Of a stretch of 64,000 nucleotides of DNA, positions 35,736 to 44,917 are shown in pieces. The stretch spans positions 1 to 64,000 of the forward strand of contig CAMYNL010000007.1 of NCBI GenBank assembly GCA_947259705.1. Reading direction: 5' to 3'. The translations under genes were made by a program, and so were the position numbers. Source of the stretch: an uncultured Gammaproteobacteria bacterium (GTDB lineage Bacteria; Pseudomonadota; Gammaproteobacteria; Arenicellales; JAANXG01). Within the stretch, counting starts at the first letter, position 1, and each line of letters opens with the position of its first letter. The notes beneath the pieces were generated by a model. It did not search any database, was not told where the DNA came from, and worked only from the letters and a program-made list of their open reading frames with translations.

Positions 35736-37103
35736 CTAGCGGCGGCCGGCGCGCCGCAAGGCGCCAGTGCCAAAGTCCTGCGCGCCCAGCGCCGCGGTGA
35801 AGTCAAAGGTGAAGGGTTCCTCGTTATTGAGACCGAACGCCAGATACCGGCCCGACTGCAGGTCGAAATGCACCTCCACGGTGGTCCACAGCGTTGGCAG
35901 CTCGAAATAATTGATGACGTGGCCTTCCGATACGCGCCACAGCTCATCGCGGTTGTCGTATTGATCCACCAAAAGAATTTGCCAGGAATCTTCATCGATG
36001 TAAAAGGTACGGCGTTTATATATGTGCCGCGTACCCTCCTTGAGGGTCGCCTCTACGACCCATACCCGGTGGAGTTCATAACGCAGGTTATCAGGGTTCA
36101 TATGGAGCGGTTGCAGGATGTCTGAATAGTTCAGTCCACCGCTATGCAGCTTGTAGCTGTTGTAGGGAACAAACATCTCCCTCTTGCCGACCAGCTTCCA
36201 GTCATAGCGCTCTGGACTGCCGTTGAACATGTCCAGTTGATCGCTGGTGCGCAGGCCGTCGGTGGCGGTACCCGGATTGTCGAAGGCGACATTGGGTGCT
36301 CTGCGGACCCGCCTTTGGCCCGGATTGTAGAGCCAGGCGATACGATGCTGCTTGGCCTGGTTCAGCGTCTCGTGGACGAGCAGCACCTGGCCGACCAGCC
36401 GCGCGGGCGCGGTGACCCGTTGCTTGAACATGAGGATGATGTTGTTGAGGCCCTCCTCGGTGGCGCCGGGCTGGCTGTAGGGGATGTATATCTCTTCGTT
36501 CAACATCACCATGGTGTACTTGCCACTGCGGGTCACCGGCGCCTGGCCGATGATGCGACGAAGACGTTCGCCTCGGTAGCGGAGGATGTGATTCCAGATC
36601 ACCTCCAGACCGTTGCTGGGGATCGGAAACGGTATCCCTATCGCCGCGCCGGCAACGCCGTTACCGCCCTCGTTCAATCTTGCCGTAGTCGCCACCTTGC
36701 TGGTGGCGTCGTAGATCCGCTGCGGGGCCGCTGCCGAGCGTCGCGTGGGGTAAATGTTCAACTTGTATGTATCGCCGTACTTCTCCAGCAACGCCCGATG
36801 GCCGGCAGACAGTTTGTCCGCGTACTGGCCCATGTTGTCGCGGCTAATAGTGAATAGGACCGGGTCCGCAGCAAACGGGTCGGGGTGATGGCCGCCTGAC
36901 TGGAAGCCCTCGGGTGGGCGGGTAATGCCGCCCTCCCAGGCCGGTATCGTCCCATCTGCATTGCCGGCTCTTTCCCCACCCAGGGGGGTGAGATCATTGC
37001 CCAGGCGCTCGGCCTCTTGTGCGCTGACGTCAGCCTGCGACTGAGAAGTCACCAGGAGCATGGCGAGCACCGCACCACAGTTGCGAATTCTCGTCGCTTT
37101 CAT
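35736..37103 (-). CDS. DUF1329 envelope protein
   Basis: A signal peptide (KATRIRNCGAVLAMLLVTSQSQA) is followed by LGNDLTPLGGERAGNADGTIPAWEGG, the hallmark start of DUF1329. The late segments VWVVEATLKEGTRHIYKRRT and QILLVDQYDNRDELWRV match the family end. The fold resembles LolA/LolB lipoprotein carriers, so a periplasmic or outer-membrane lipid-binding role is plausible. The ATG at 37103 is preceded by GGGAGA. The gene lies 18 bp downstream of the DUF1302 gene and is part of the RND-YCF48-DUF1329-DUF1302 set. Confidence 0.9.
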   Translation of the reverse strand: MKATRIRNCGAVLAMLLVTSQSQADVSAQEAERLGNDLTPLGGERAGNADGTIPAWEGGITRPPEGFQSGGHHPDPFAADPVLFTISRDNMGQYADKLSAGHRALLEKYGDTYKLNIYPTRRSAAAPQRIYDATSKVATTARLNEGGNGVAGAAIGIPFPIPSNGLEVIWNHILRYRGERLRRIIGQAPVTRSGKYTMVMLNEEIYIPYSQPGATEEGLNNIILMFKQRVTAPARLVGQVLLVHETLNQAKQHRIAWLYNPGQRRVRRAPNVAFDNPGTATDGLRTSDQLDMFNGSPERYDWKLVGKREMFVPYNSYKLHSGGLNYSDILQPLHMNPDNLRYELHRVWVVEATLKEGTRHIYKRRTFYIDEDSWQILLVDQYDNRDELWRVSEGHVINYFELPTLWTTVEVHFDLQSGRYLAFGLNNEEPFTFDFTAALGAQDFGTGALRRAGRR

Positions 37104-37121
37104 TTGTTCGTCTCCCACCAC

Positions 37122-38966
37122 CTACCTGGAGTACTTGATATTGAAGGAGATGAAATCCCGGTCATTGAGAAGGTTGAAACGACCGGCGCCGAAGAAACTG
37201 GTGTATCGCACCTCCGCCGTCCATTCATTACGGAGATTGGCACCCAGGGCGAGCGACAGCGCCTTGCGGCCCTCCAGGAAGTTGCCGCCGGGTCCGGGAC
37301 TGTTGCCGCTGAAATCATGACGGAATGCGAACGACGGCAACAGGGCTACCGGACCGATGGCGTTGTTGTAGATCAGGCGGCCACGGATCTGGTAGCCGGC
37401 CGAAGTCGCATCGGCGAAGCTGCTCGCCAGTTCAGTCGCCGGTTGTACACCGGCCAGCGTCGCGATGGGATTACCGGAAGTGTAGGTGCCGGCCGACTCC
37501 ATCCGCAGTTCGCCCTTGTCCGGCATGCTGTGGACGTGGGTGAACCCCAACTCCGCCACCAGACCGAGCTGGTCTGCACCCATCAGGTTGGCATACACCC
37601 CGGTGGCGGTGACCTGAAACTGCGTCACGTCACGCCGGATAAATCCCGGTACCACGGTGTCGAACCCCACCCCGCCGGGCGCCACCTGGTTCTGCTGGGC
37701 GAAGAACACGCCGGCCGGATTCCCGGTCGCCGACAGCGGTGACAAGGCGGCGAACAACAATTCGACATCGTCGACCTGCAGCGGTACATCCAGCTTGTGC
37801 GACAACTCGCCCTGCAGCGCCCAACCCGTGGTGCCCAGCTGGGTGTTGAAACTGGCGCCGAGGAGCTTGATGTCCTCCGGAAATTCCACGAAGTATTGAG
37901 CGCTGGCCGCATAGTTGCCGCTGGCCAGGGCGCCCAGTGAGCCGGTACGGGCGCTGATAATGGGCAGCCGGCTATGATAGTTGACATAGTAGAATCCGAG
38001 TTCGGTATCGTGGAACTGGGGCACGTAGAGACGGTAGGCCAGCCCGAACTGTCCGCTATCACTGGGTTCCACATCCTCGCCCCGGGGCACCGCAGGGCCG
38101 ATGGGTACATTGACCGGGGCCCCGACGGGTACGATGTCGGGAATGGCGCCGAAGCCCAGCATCAGCTTGTTACCGCCGTCGGTGGCGAAGTCGTTAGTGC
38201 TGAAATATGACCCGGAAGGCTCCGGGTCGGTGTCGTCCCAGGCAAACTGGTAGAACCCCTCTATCGTATTGCTCTCGTTGATGTCGACACTGCCCCAGGC
38301 CATGGGAACCGGCAGCAGGGCGTCGCGCAACTCGGCGCCGGGCACGCGGATCGCCGGCACGTCGATGGGGTTGATGACGTTGATGCCGTTCTGGATAAAG
38401 GTGCTCTCACCCCAGCTCACCACCTGGTTGCCCAGGCGCAATTCTGCCGGTGCACTGCCCAGGTTCAACGACCCATAAACATAGGCATCCAGTAGTTTCA
38501 GGTCACTGCCGACCAGCTTCTTGGCGTCGTCGGTCAGGTCTATCTTCTCCCGGTCTCCGTCCTCGTTCTCGAAATCATAGAATGCCCGCGCACGGACAAA
38601 CGCACCATAGCCTGAGGCATGATCGATTCCCAGTTCAAACACTGCGGTCAGGATGTTACTGACGAGGCCTTTGTCGTAGTTCAGATTTCCATCGTCGCCG
38701 TTGACAGAGAATGCCGTTCCTCCGAGCGACCCCGGCGGCGCCGACCCATTAGGCTGGGTGGTGGAGGTTACGCCAAGAATACCCGTGTCGCGGCCTTCAA
38801 CCCGCCAAGACGTGCCGTACGAGAGTGTGGTATCGAAGCTGCCGGTAACATCGCCGGAGGCGAACTGTGCCGCAGGGACCGGTGCGGCGACGCTCAAGGC
38901 AAGTGCCGTTGCCAGGACGGCGTGCCGCCGACACCGAGCACGAACTGACTGTGGGCGTATTAGCAT
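37122..38966 (-). CDS. DUF1302 outer-membrane protein
   Basis: The mature protein follows a signal peptide ending near PVPAAQFA. It shows GDVTGSFDTTLSYGTSWRVEGRD, LRLGNQVVSWGESTFIQNGI, NVINPIDVPAIRVPGAELRD and a C-terminal RFNLLNDRDFISFNIKYSR, all typical of DUF1302, a large beta-rich family placed in the outer membrane. It would be the first gene of the four-gene envelope cluster (DUF1302, DUF1329, YCF48-like, MMPL). The ATG at 38966 has GGGGGAA just upstream; the longer frame to 39083 lacks a ribosome site. The intergenic 38967-39259 contains no gene. Confidence 0.9.
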   Translation of the reverse strand: MLIRPQSVRARCRRHAVLATALALSVAAPVPAAQFASGDVTGSFDTTLSYGTSWRVEGRDTGILGVTSTTQPNGSAPPGSLGGTAFSVNGDDGNLNYDKGLVSNILTAVFELGIDHASGYGAFVRARAFYDFENEDGDREKIDLTDDAKKLVGSDLKLLDAYVYGSLNLGSAPAELRLGNQVVSWGESTFIQNGINVINPIDVPAIRVPGAELRDALLPVPMAWGSVDINESNTIEGFYQFAWDDTDPEPSGSYFSTNDFATDGGNKLMLGFGAIPDIVPVGAPVNVPIGPAVPRGEDVEPSDSGQFGLAYRLYVPQFHDTELGFYYVNYHSRLPIISARTGSLGALASGNYAASAQYFVEFPEDIKLLGASFNTQLGTTGWALQGELSHKLDVPLQVDDVELLFAALSPLSATGNPAGVFFAQQNQVAPGGVGFDTVVPGFIRRDVTQFQVTATGVYANLMGADQLGLVAELGFTHVHSMPDKGELRMESAGTYTSGNPIATLAGVQPATELASSFADATSAGYQIRGRLIYNNAIGPVALLPSFAFRHDFSGNSPGPGGNFLEGRKALSLALGANLRNEWTAEVRYTSFFGAGRFNLLNDRDFISFNIKYSR

Positions 38967-39259
38967 GTGTTCCCCCGAAAGGAAGGTGGTGACGGTCGCG
39001 ACGGGACAACGCGATACCAGGTCCGGGGTATGGACCGAATTGGTGAGGATTTGGTGGCAATAGCGTAACGCCGGCACTCGCAAATGGTTTACCTCTTCTT
39101 GTTATCCCGTCACATCAATGTTCAGGTCAACTGTTGTTCGGTATGCACCAACATGATTCCCGGCTACGCTCAACCGGCGCCGAGTTCAGGAGCAACTCAG
39201 CTCACCCTGAGAACCTTGTCCTTATAAAGGGCGTTTGTCAAGCTACGAAGCCCATCGGG

Positions 39260-40255
39260 TCAGCCGGAACGCTGATTTTCGCCGCTCCGGTTGGCCACAC
39301 CGCCATTACTCAGGTCTGCAAGCTGCGCTCCAAGCTGCCGCTTGATGCCGGCTGTAAATGCCATCGACAGATGGCCGACACCGTCGACGGGAATATTGTC
39401 GGCCCAGGCCAGGACAGCGCTGTCCTGCGGTACAACAATGTTGTCATGACGGCTGTACAGGTTCCTGGTCGGCACCAGATCGGTGTGCTTCTCTTCTTTT
39501 TCCAGCGTCGTCAGCCACGCGTTCCCACGCCGCATCTGACTTACGCTGTGCCCCGGCAGCAGTCCGGCCAGCGCAGTGCCATGGTGCGGTGACCCAAGCG
39601 TGATCATCCCGGCGACACGGCGCGCGCCCACACTCCGCAGGTAGGCGCGGCACACCAGGCCGCCCATGCTGTGGGCCACCAGAATCACCCGGTCGCTTTC
39701 GCTGGCGGTGCAGATCTGCTCGATGCGGTGATTCAGCTGCATCGACATGTGGTCCAGGTCGGCGAACACGGGCTCCAGGTTCACCGTGTACAGGTTCGAT
39801 ATCCCCCTGTCGGACAGCCAGCGTTTCACGCTCCACCAGAAACCGCCATTACTGAAGAACCCGTGCACCAGCAACACCGGCATGCCGTGGCGGCTGGCCG
39901 GTGGCGGATCCGGACGATCCAGCCACGGTGCAAGGGGATGCAGAACAAAGAAGAGTTTCGTGACTGACCACAATTCCTCGCCAACCAGACGACACAAGCC
40001 CCCTGGCCCCAGTGACCGCGGCGCAGATTCCCGGCCGCGCAGCAGGTAGGACAAGGCAAAGCTGCCGAGCACCACCAGCCACCTCCCTGCGACCGCGAGC
40101 CCGATCGCCACTGCCACGGCGGCAGGCAACCATAACTCACCCCAGTGGTACGCGATCACAGTGACGCCGATGAGTTCGGCGGCAAAACCAAGCAACAAGT
40201 GCCGCGAGACACCGGACACCCTGACCCATGCTCCGCCCGCGCCGCCGGAAGACAT
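39260..40255 (-). CDS. alpha/beta hydrolase, lipase-like, membrane-anchored
   Basis: Two N-terminal hydrophobic helices (LLGFAAELIGVTVIAYHWGE and a following AAVAVAIGLAVAGRWLVVL stretch) precede a lipase fold. VLLVHGFFSNGGFWW is the oxyanion region and VILVAHSMGGLVCRAYL holds the nucleophile Ser in G-x-S-x-G-like form (HSMGG). ITLGSPHHGTALA and HLSMAF supply later loop and histidine positions. It likely hydrolyses esters or lipids at the inner membrane. I place the start at the ATG at 40255, so the gene does not overlap the enoyl-CoA hydratase 59 bp upstream. Confidence 0.82.
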   Translation of the reverse strand: MSSGGAGGAWVRVSGVSRHLLLGFAAELIGVTVIAYHWGELWLPAAVAVAIGLAVAGRWLVVLGSFALSYLLRGRESAPRSLGPGGLCRLVGEELWSVTKLFFVLHPLAPWLDRPDPPPASRHGMPVLLVHGFFSNGGFWWSVKRWLSDRGISNLYTVNLEPVFADLDHMSMQLNHRIEQICTASESDRVILVAHSMGGLVCRAYLRSVGARRVAGMITLGSPHHGTALAGLLPGHSVSQMRRGNAWLTTLEKEEKHTDLVPTRNLYSRHDNIVVPQDSAVLAWADNIPVDGVGHLSMAFTAGIKRQLGAQLADLSNGGVANRSGENQRSG

Positions 40256-40314
40256 CGACCGGTCAGGGCGTTTGTACAGGGTTGAGGAGGTGGTCAGCCA
40301 TGGTTGCCTGCGGG

Positions 40315-41109
40315 CTACTCTTTGTTGAAATGCGCCGATCGTTTTGCCACGAACGCCGCGACCCCCTCCGCGAAGTCCGCCTCGACCGCGCATTCCGTGA
40401 AACTTCGCTGCTCCGCGGCCAGCTGCTCGGTAAGACCGCGCTCCAGGCTCTTATTGATCAGTTGCTTGCTGCGCGCCAGTGCCCGGCCAGGTCCCGTCGC
40501 CACACGGTGCGCCCACTCGGCCGCCGCGGCGCCTAGCTCCGCCTGCGGGACGACTCGGTTTATCAACCCGATCCGCAGTGCCTCCTGCGCACCGAAACGC
40601 TCCCCGAGCAGGGTCAGCTCCATGGCCTTCTTAATTCCTGCATGGCGCGCCAACCCGTAGGTCGCTCCGCCATCCGGCGATACCCCGATATCCCGGTAGG
40701 CGAGCACGAACCTGCTGTTCTCCGCCGCAAGCACCAGATCGCATCCCAGCATCAGGCTGAATCCAAACCCCGCCACGGCGCCGTGAACCTGTGCGATGAC
40801 CGGTTGCGGCATCCGCCGCAGAAGCAGAGCCACGCCATGCACGTGCTCGAAGATAGGCCGCAGCAACGCCGTGTCTCCGGCCTCGAGGCGCGGCAACAGC
40901 CGCCTGAAATGGACGATGTCTCCGCCGGCCATAAAGGCATCACCCGCTCCGCGAATAACAACGCAGCGCAGTTTGGCGGTGCCCGCCATGGTCCGCAGAC
41001 CCTCGTGCAGCGCGCCGGCCATCTCCTCATCGAGCGCATTCAGGACTTCGGGGCGGTTGAGTGTCAGTATCCCCACGCGGTCCGAAGTTTCCATCACTAC
41101 GCTGCTCAT
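40315..41109 (-). CDS. enoyl-CoA hydratase/isomerase family
   Basis: A crotonase-fold protein with LTLNRPEVLNALDEEM, GAGDAFMAGGDIV (oxyanion loop), HGAVAGFGFSLMLGCDLVLA and YRDIGVSPDGGATYGLARH. The hydratase pair of glutamates is not both present: the P-E of hydratases is replaced by RDIG, and SPDGG keeps the aspartate of PaaG-type isomerases. So the activity is more likely a double-bond isomerase or a related reaction on acyl-CoA. The ATG at 41109 is preferred over an in-frame codon at 41145. Gene order places it divergent from sufE. Confidence 0.85.
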   Translation of the reverse strand: MSSVVMETSDRVGILTLNRPEVLNALDEEMAGALHEGLRTMAGTAKLRCVVIRGAGDAFMAGGDIVHFRRLLPRLEAGDTALLRPIFEHVHGVALLLRRMPQPVIAQVHGAVAGFGFSLMLGCDLVLAAENSRFVLAYRDIGVSPDGGATYGLARHAGIKKAMELTLLGERFGAQEALRIGLINRVVPQAELGAAAAEWAHRVATGPGRALARSKQLINKSLERGLTEQLAAEQRSFTECAVEADFAEGVAAFVAKRSAHFNKE

Positions 41110-41237
41110 GGGCGCATTATGCCCCGAACGCCACCGCAGGCCCATGCGCCCGTCACAGCGACCGGGCCGACCGGGACCGGCGGGGCGCAGGGACCGCCGC
41201 AGACATCGCCAGCGTGTCGGGACAGACCGCCGTGGTG

Positions 41238-41270
41238 ATTCTTGACTAAATTACTCTGTTATTCTACAGT
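41238..41270 (+). promoter_or_regulatory. sufE promoter with IscR type-1-like operator
   Basis: The 25 bases at 41238-41262 fit the IscR type 1 consensus (ATASYYGACTRwwwYAGTCRRSTAT, from memory) in 21 positions, and include TTGACTAAATTACTC. The TTGACT at 41242-41247 also reads as a -35 box. TACAGT at 41265-41270 is the -10 box, 17 bases away. The gene at 41307 is sufE. The [2Fe-2S] form of IscR binds such sites to repress iron-sulfur genes. Confidence 0.6.
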
Positions 41271-41306
41271 TTTGGATCTCAAGGCAGCAGACGACCTGCA
41301 GACAAC

Positions 41307-41792
41307 ATGACCGCGCCTACGATCAACGACATCAAGGAGGCGTTCAGCTTGCTCACGGACTGGGAAGACCGCTACCGCTTCCTGATCGAGCTGGGCGAAC
41401 AGCTTGCGCCGCTGGACGCCACGCAGCGCTGTGAAGCCAACCGCGTAACCGGTTGCCTGAGCAAGGTATGGATCATCGCCCGGCCCGCCGCCGATGATCC
41501 GGGCCGGCTCGAATTCCTGGGCGACAGCGACACCAGCACCATCAAGGGACTGGTCGCTGTGCTCATTGCGATCTACTCAGGCAACAGCCCGGAAAGCATC
41601 GCCGACCTCGACCCTGACAGCGTCTTTGAAACCCTGGGCCTGCACGACCATCTAAGTCCGAACCGCCATGTGGGTGTGTATGCAATGGTGGAACGGATCA
41701 GGACCCTCGTCCGCCCATATCTTGCATCGCCAACCGTTGCGCGCGGCACCGCCGCAGGTCGGCTGAACCCCGGCATCACCTCCCTGACCTGA
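41307..41792 (+). CDS. sufE: cysteine desulfuration protein SufE
   Basis: SufE accepts persulfide sulfur from SufS-type desulfurases and passes it to iron-sulfur assembly. The protein has DWEDRYRFLIELGEQLAPLD, the active-site loop RVTGCLSKVW with the acceptor cysteine near residue 51, and the later GLVAVLIAIYSGNSPESI and LGLHDHLSPNRHVG. The length (161) is about 20 residues longer than E. coli SufE because of a proline/glycine tail. No sufS lies alongside. An IscR-type site overlaps its promoter. Confidence 0.93.
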   Translation: MTAPTINDIKEAFSLLTDWEDRYRFLIELGEQLAPLDATQRCEANRVTGCLSKVWIIARPAADDPGRLEFLGDSDTSTIKGLVAVLIAIYSGNSPESIADLDPDSVFETLGLHDHLSPNRHVGVYAMVERIRTLVRPYLASPTVARGTAAGRLNPGITSLT

Positions 41793-41811
41793 CCCCGGGA
41801 CCGCTGCTGCC

Positions 41812-42465
41812 TCAACCGGCAGCGCCGGACCGCTGCGACAGAACGGCGTCGGCGCAGTGTATGTAGGCGCGCCGCGAGAATATCAGCTGCCACCGCCTGC
41901 CGCCCAGTTGCCCCCACAGGAAGGCGGCACGGATCCCCGCCAGCAGCGCGGTTCGTACCTTGTCGACGATCACTGTGCTGGCGAGGTGGCCCTGCTCCCC
42001 CTGAACGATTATGCGCGGTTTCAGTGTGCTGATGGTGTCCTTGTAAATCGCCGCCAGCTCGGCGCAGGTCCGGTTGCCGGTAGCCGCCTGGTCCCCACTT
42101 TCCGTCAAGGAAGCGTTTATTTCGGCGATGCGGTCGCTGACCTCCTGCATCATCTCCGGTTGACGCCGCAGCCTGCCCTGAAGTTGGGCCAGGGCGAGCA
42201 CATAGCGCACGATCTCGAAGTCGCGGCTCTGCGCCCTGGCCATGAATTTATCGCGCACCGCGCGCAGCCCCATTCGTACACCGTCGATTCCACCGAAAAC
42301 CGACAAGGTATTGATGGCATCAGTAATGAAGATGCTGCGTACGCTGGCGTTGAACGCAACCTCGTCCTCATATCCGCGCCGGGCAAGCTGCTGTGCCAGG
42401 ATTGCCGCCTGGAACATACCGGCCAGGGCCAGCGTACGGTCGCGGTCGTTGTCATTCAGTGCCAT
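41812..42465 (-). CDS. hflD: HflD-family protein
   Basis: An all-helical protein with LALAGMFQAAILAQQLARRG at the start, then SVRSIFITDAINTLSVFGG, RDFEIVRYVLALAQLQGRL and a central QGEQGHLASTVIVDKVRTAL-like segment with IRAAFLWGQLGGRRWQL, which is the most conserved HflD stretch. E. coli HflD is membrane-associated and affects lambda lysogeny by binding CII; its cellular role is unclear. In many gammaproteobacteria hflD follows mnmA, but here it is downstream of an AstE-like/GCS2 pair instead and converges on sufE. Confidence 0.88.
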   Translation of the reverse strand: MALNDNDRDRTLALAGMFQAAILAQQLARRGYEDEVAFNASVRSIFITDAINTLSVFGGIDGVRMGLRAVRDKFMARAQSRDFEIVRYVLALAQLQGRLRRQPEMMQEVSDRIAEINASLTESGDQAATGNRTCAELAAIYKDTISTLKPRIIVQGEQGHLASTVIVDKVRTALLAGIRAAFLWGQLGGRRWQLIFSRRAYIHCADAVLSQRSGAAG

Positions 42466-42469
42466 TGCG

Positions 42470-43471
42470 TCACAACGGTTCCGGCATGCGCTCCATGAGA
42501 TAACACAGGCAGTCCATTCGGATTATATCTTCATCCGTGGTAAGCATCGCCGGCATGACGCGCCTGGTGAGGCGCAGTTCATCGCCGTGCACTGCGAAAT
42601 ACTCGTCGGCATGTCTACTGCCATCTGATTCCCTGACATCCAGGCAAATGCTGTCGACGCCCGGCCGCAGTTTCGCCAGGCAGGTTCCGGGCTCCAGCTC
42701 CTGGAAGTTGTAACGGTCGATCTCGGAATGGAAGCGCAGGTCCACGTCTGCATCGCTGAAGCCGAATGAACGTTCCCAGGGCACTTTCACTACCGCCACG
42801 GTATGAAACAAGGACAGATGCTCGTCGTTGTCGGCAGTTTCGAGGCGGTCAAGATGCAGACACGTTTCCAGGTAATCGGCCACGTGAAGGGTGCCCTCGT
42901 CCTGCCCGGATATGCCGGCTTCCACGGTGACCGCGGGCGCAATCCGGGCGAAGGCATAGGTGCACGTTGTGTCGGGGCAGGTGGCATAGACCACGATGTG
43001 GGAGAACTGCCGCGCCAGGGCCAGGTGCGCAGGCGTTCGCTGTGCGATGATCGTATAGCGCGGATTGCGGCCGGTATTGTTGTGGATATCGATAGCGGCG
43101 AATACCCCTCGCGCCCGCATCCGCTGCAGCACTTCCCGCGTCATCTCGTGTTCCTGGTCACGGCCGCTGCACCATATCCGGTTGTAGTCGGGCTGACCCG
43201 GCAGGTAGCGCTGGCAATAACGCGCCGCCGCCACGTTGCCGATGAACAGCGTAAGTGCACGCGGCAGCGGCCGCCCGGCCCGACGCCGCAGCATTTCCTG
43301 CACCGCCAGCAGTCCGGTTATCTCGTTGCCATGCAGCAGTATGGAGACAAACAGCGGCGGTTCTTGAGCGCCGGGTAGATGGACGAGAGTCGGCTCTCTC
43401 AAGATCCGGTGCAGGTCCCGGGCCTCGCAATCCGCAAACTCCGGCGGCAGGTCGTGGCGGATCGTCAGCAT
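42470..43471 (-). CDS. succinylglutamate desuccinylase/aspartoacylase-family deacylase (second copy)
   Basis: A second M14-like zinc amidohydrolase, 333 residues. The ligand regions read SILLHGNEITGLLAV, FAAIDIHNNTGRNPRY and TVEAGISGQDEG (general-base glutamate). It ends with a small beta domain. The start ATG directly follows the TAA of the GCS2 ligase (TAAATG), so both are produced together. Hydrolysis of an amide or gamma-glutamyl-type bond made by its partner is an attractive but unproven idea. It shares only family-level features with the copy at 21139-22176. Confidence 0.8.
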   Translation of the reverse strand: MLTIRHDLPPEFADCEARDLHRILREPTLVHLPGAQEPPLFVSILLHGNEITGLLAVQEMLRRRAGRPLPRALTLFIGNVAAARYCQRYLPGQPDYNRIWCSGRDQEHEMTREVLQRMRARGVFAAIDIHNNTGRNPRYTIIAQRTPAHLALARQFSHIVVYATCPDTTCTYAFARIAPAVTVEAGISGQDEGTLHVADYLETCLHLDRLETADNDEHLSLFHTVAVVKVPWERSFGFSDADVDLRFHSEIDRYNFQELEPGTCLAKLRPGVDSICLDVRESDGSRHADEYFAVHGDELRLTRRVMPAMLTTDEDIIRMDCLCYLMERMPEPL

Positions 43472-44905
43472 TTACAGTCCCCACTCGCTGACTGGTCTGC
43501 CGGCCTCCTGGTTGTCCCAGTATGCGGCCGTCAACTGACGCATGTCACTGCCATGGCGGGCCACGAACGCGCGCTGCCACTCGGACCCTGTTCGACCTCG
43601 TTCAATTCGTGCCGCCATGATGTTCAGGTAATGCTGGGCCTGGCCGGATTCAAGGCCCAGGTCGGCGAGGCCCTGCTCCGCCAGCGGCAGCAGGTGTTCC
43701 AGCAGCAACTCCCGTGCCGCGACACACCGCCCATCGAGCCATTGCATGCTGGCACCCAGCCCCTCCCGGGCGGCGCGATAGAAGTTCTCCCTGGCCACCG
43801 GGAATGCGAGCCGGTCGCGGAAATCGGCCTGGCCTTGCACCAGGCCGTGCACCAGGCCGAAAAAGAAAGCCGCATTGACCACGATATCAACGATACTGGG
43901 CCCGGCGGGCACCACCCGGTGTTCGATGCGCAGATGGGGCGGCCCGCCCCGAGTAATGCCGATCAGCGGTCGGTTCCAGCGCCATATGGTTCCGTTGTGT
44001 AGTCGCAGGTGATGGAAGGTGCTCGGTTCCGAATCACTGATCACCGGCAGCAGCGCGGGAAATCTCTCCAGGTTCTGCTCGAACAACTCCATCAATGATC
44101 CGGCCAGATAGCCGTCGCCGAAGGACACCCGCGCCGGAAACCGGCTGGCCCCGGTCGCCGCGGGGTTGGTGTTGACGGCCTGCTCGAACAGCGGGATCCG
44201 GGTCTCCGCCCAGAGGTCCCGGCCGAACAGAAAAGGTGAATTTCCGCTGGCCGCTACCATGGCCGCAGACGCTGCCTGGGCCGCGTCGTAGTAGTCGGCG
44301 GCGACTCCCTCCCCCACCTGCAGATGTATCTGCAAAGAGGTGGCGGCGGATTCCAGCATGACATCGCGGTGCTTCAACTGCAGGTGTTGACGACCGCGGA
44401 TGTCCAGCATCAGTGGCACGTTATTGCGCATGCGGAGGATCTGCTCGTTCAGGGCGCGAAAGCGGGCCCGGTCCGACATGTTTTCCGTGCACAGTTCGGC
44501 ATGCGCCACCGTCGGAAGTATTCCGACCATAATAAGACGCATGCCCATGGTGGCAGCGACCGCCTGGGCGTGGGACCAGCTACGGCGCAGCGATTCCTCG
44601 ACTCTTCCCAGGACTTCACCCACCAGCGGCTGCGGGGTGGTGTTCAGCTCCACATTGAAGCGCGCGAGTTCCGGCACCACCAACTCGTCGCGCAGCCGGG
44701 CCAGGAACTCCTCGTTACGCGGTGCCGGCGACCATTCCTCGTCCACCAGCCAGCTTTCCAGCTCGAACCCGGCCGTGGGTTCCGCATCAACGAACAGGCC
44801 GGCCGCAAATGCTGCCCGCAACGATTCCGTTTCCGCCCGCAGTGTGTCGTTGAAACGTCTGAAGTCCGCTGCCGAAAAACGCTCTTCCTGGATCTCCTCA
44901 CCCAT
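43472..44905 (-). CDS. GCS2-type glutamate-cysteine ligase-related enzyme
   Basis: This 477-residue protein belongs to the carboxylate-amine ligase (GCS2) group. FELESWLVDE is the metal/glutamate strand, LARFNVELNTTPQPL and RMRNNVPLMLDIRGRQHLQL follow. LQIHLQVGEG, TFHHLRLHNGTIWRWNRPLI and HLRIEHRVVPAGPS complete the ATP-binding cleft. GCS2 proteins join glutamate to an amine (cysteine in the best-known case); whether cysteine is the acceptor here is not visible. Translation is coupled to the downstream AstE-like deacylase. The S9 peptidase lies 12 bp upstream. Confidence 0.85.
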   Translation of the reverse strand: MGEEIQEERFSAADFRRFNDTLRAETESLRAAFAAGLFVDAEPTAGFELESWLVDEEWSPAPRNEEFLARLRDELVVPELARFNVELNTTPQPLVGEVLGRVEESLRRSWSHAQAVAATMGMRLIMVGILPTVAHAELCTENMSDRARFRALNEQILRMRNNVPLMLDIRGRQHLQLKHRDVMLESAATSLQIHLQVGEGVAADYYDAAQAASAAMVAASGNSPFLFGRDLWAETRIPLFEQAVNTNPAATGASRFPARVSFGDGYLAGSLMELFEQNLERFPALLPVISDSEPSTFHHLRLHNGTIWRWNRPLIGITRGGPPHLRIEHRVVPAGPSIVDIVVNAAFFFGLVHGLVQGQADFRDRLAFPVARENFYRAAREGLGASMQWLDGRCVAARELLLEHLLPLAEQGLADLGLESGQAQHYLNIMAARIERGRTGSEWQRAFVARHGSDMRQLTAAYWDNQEAGRPVSEWGL

Positions 44906-44917
44906 GATCCGTGTTCC

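Noticed and set aside
39205-39240. TTGACA-like promoter upstream of the DUF1302 gene (minus strand)
   Set aside because: No acceptable -10 box at 16 to 18 bases, and it is about 240 bases from the start codon.
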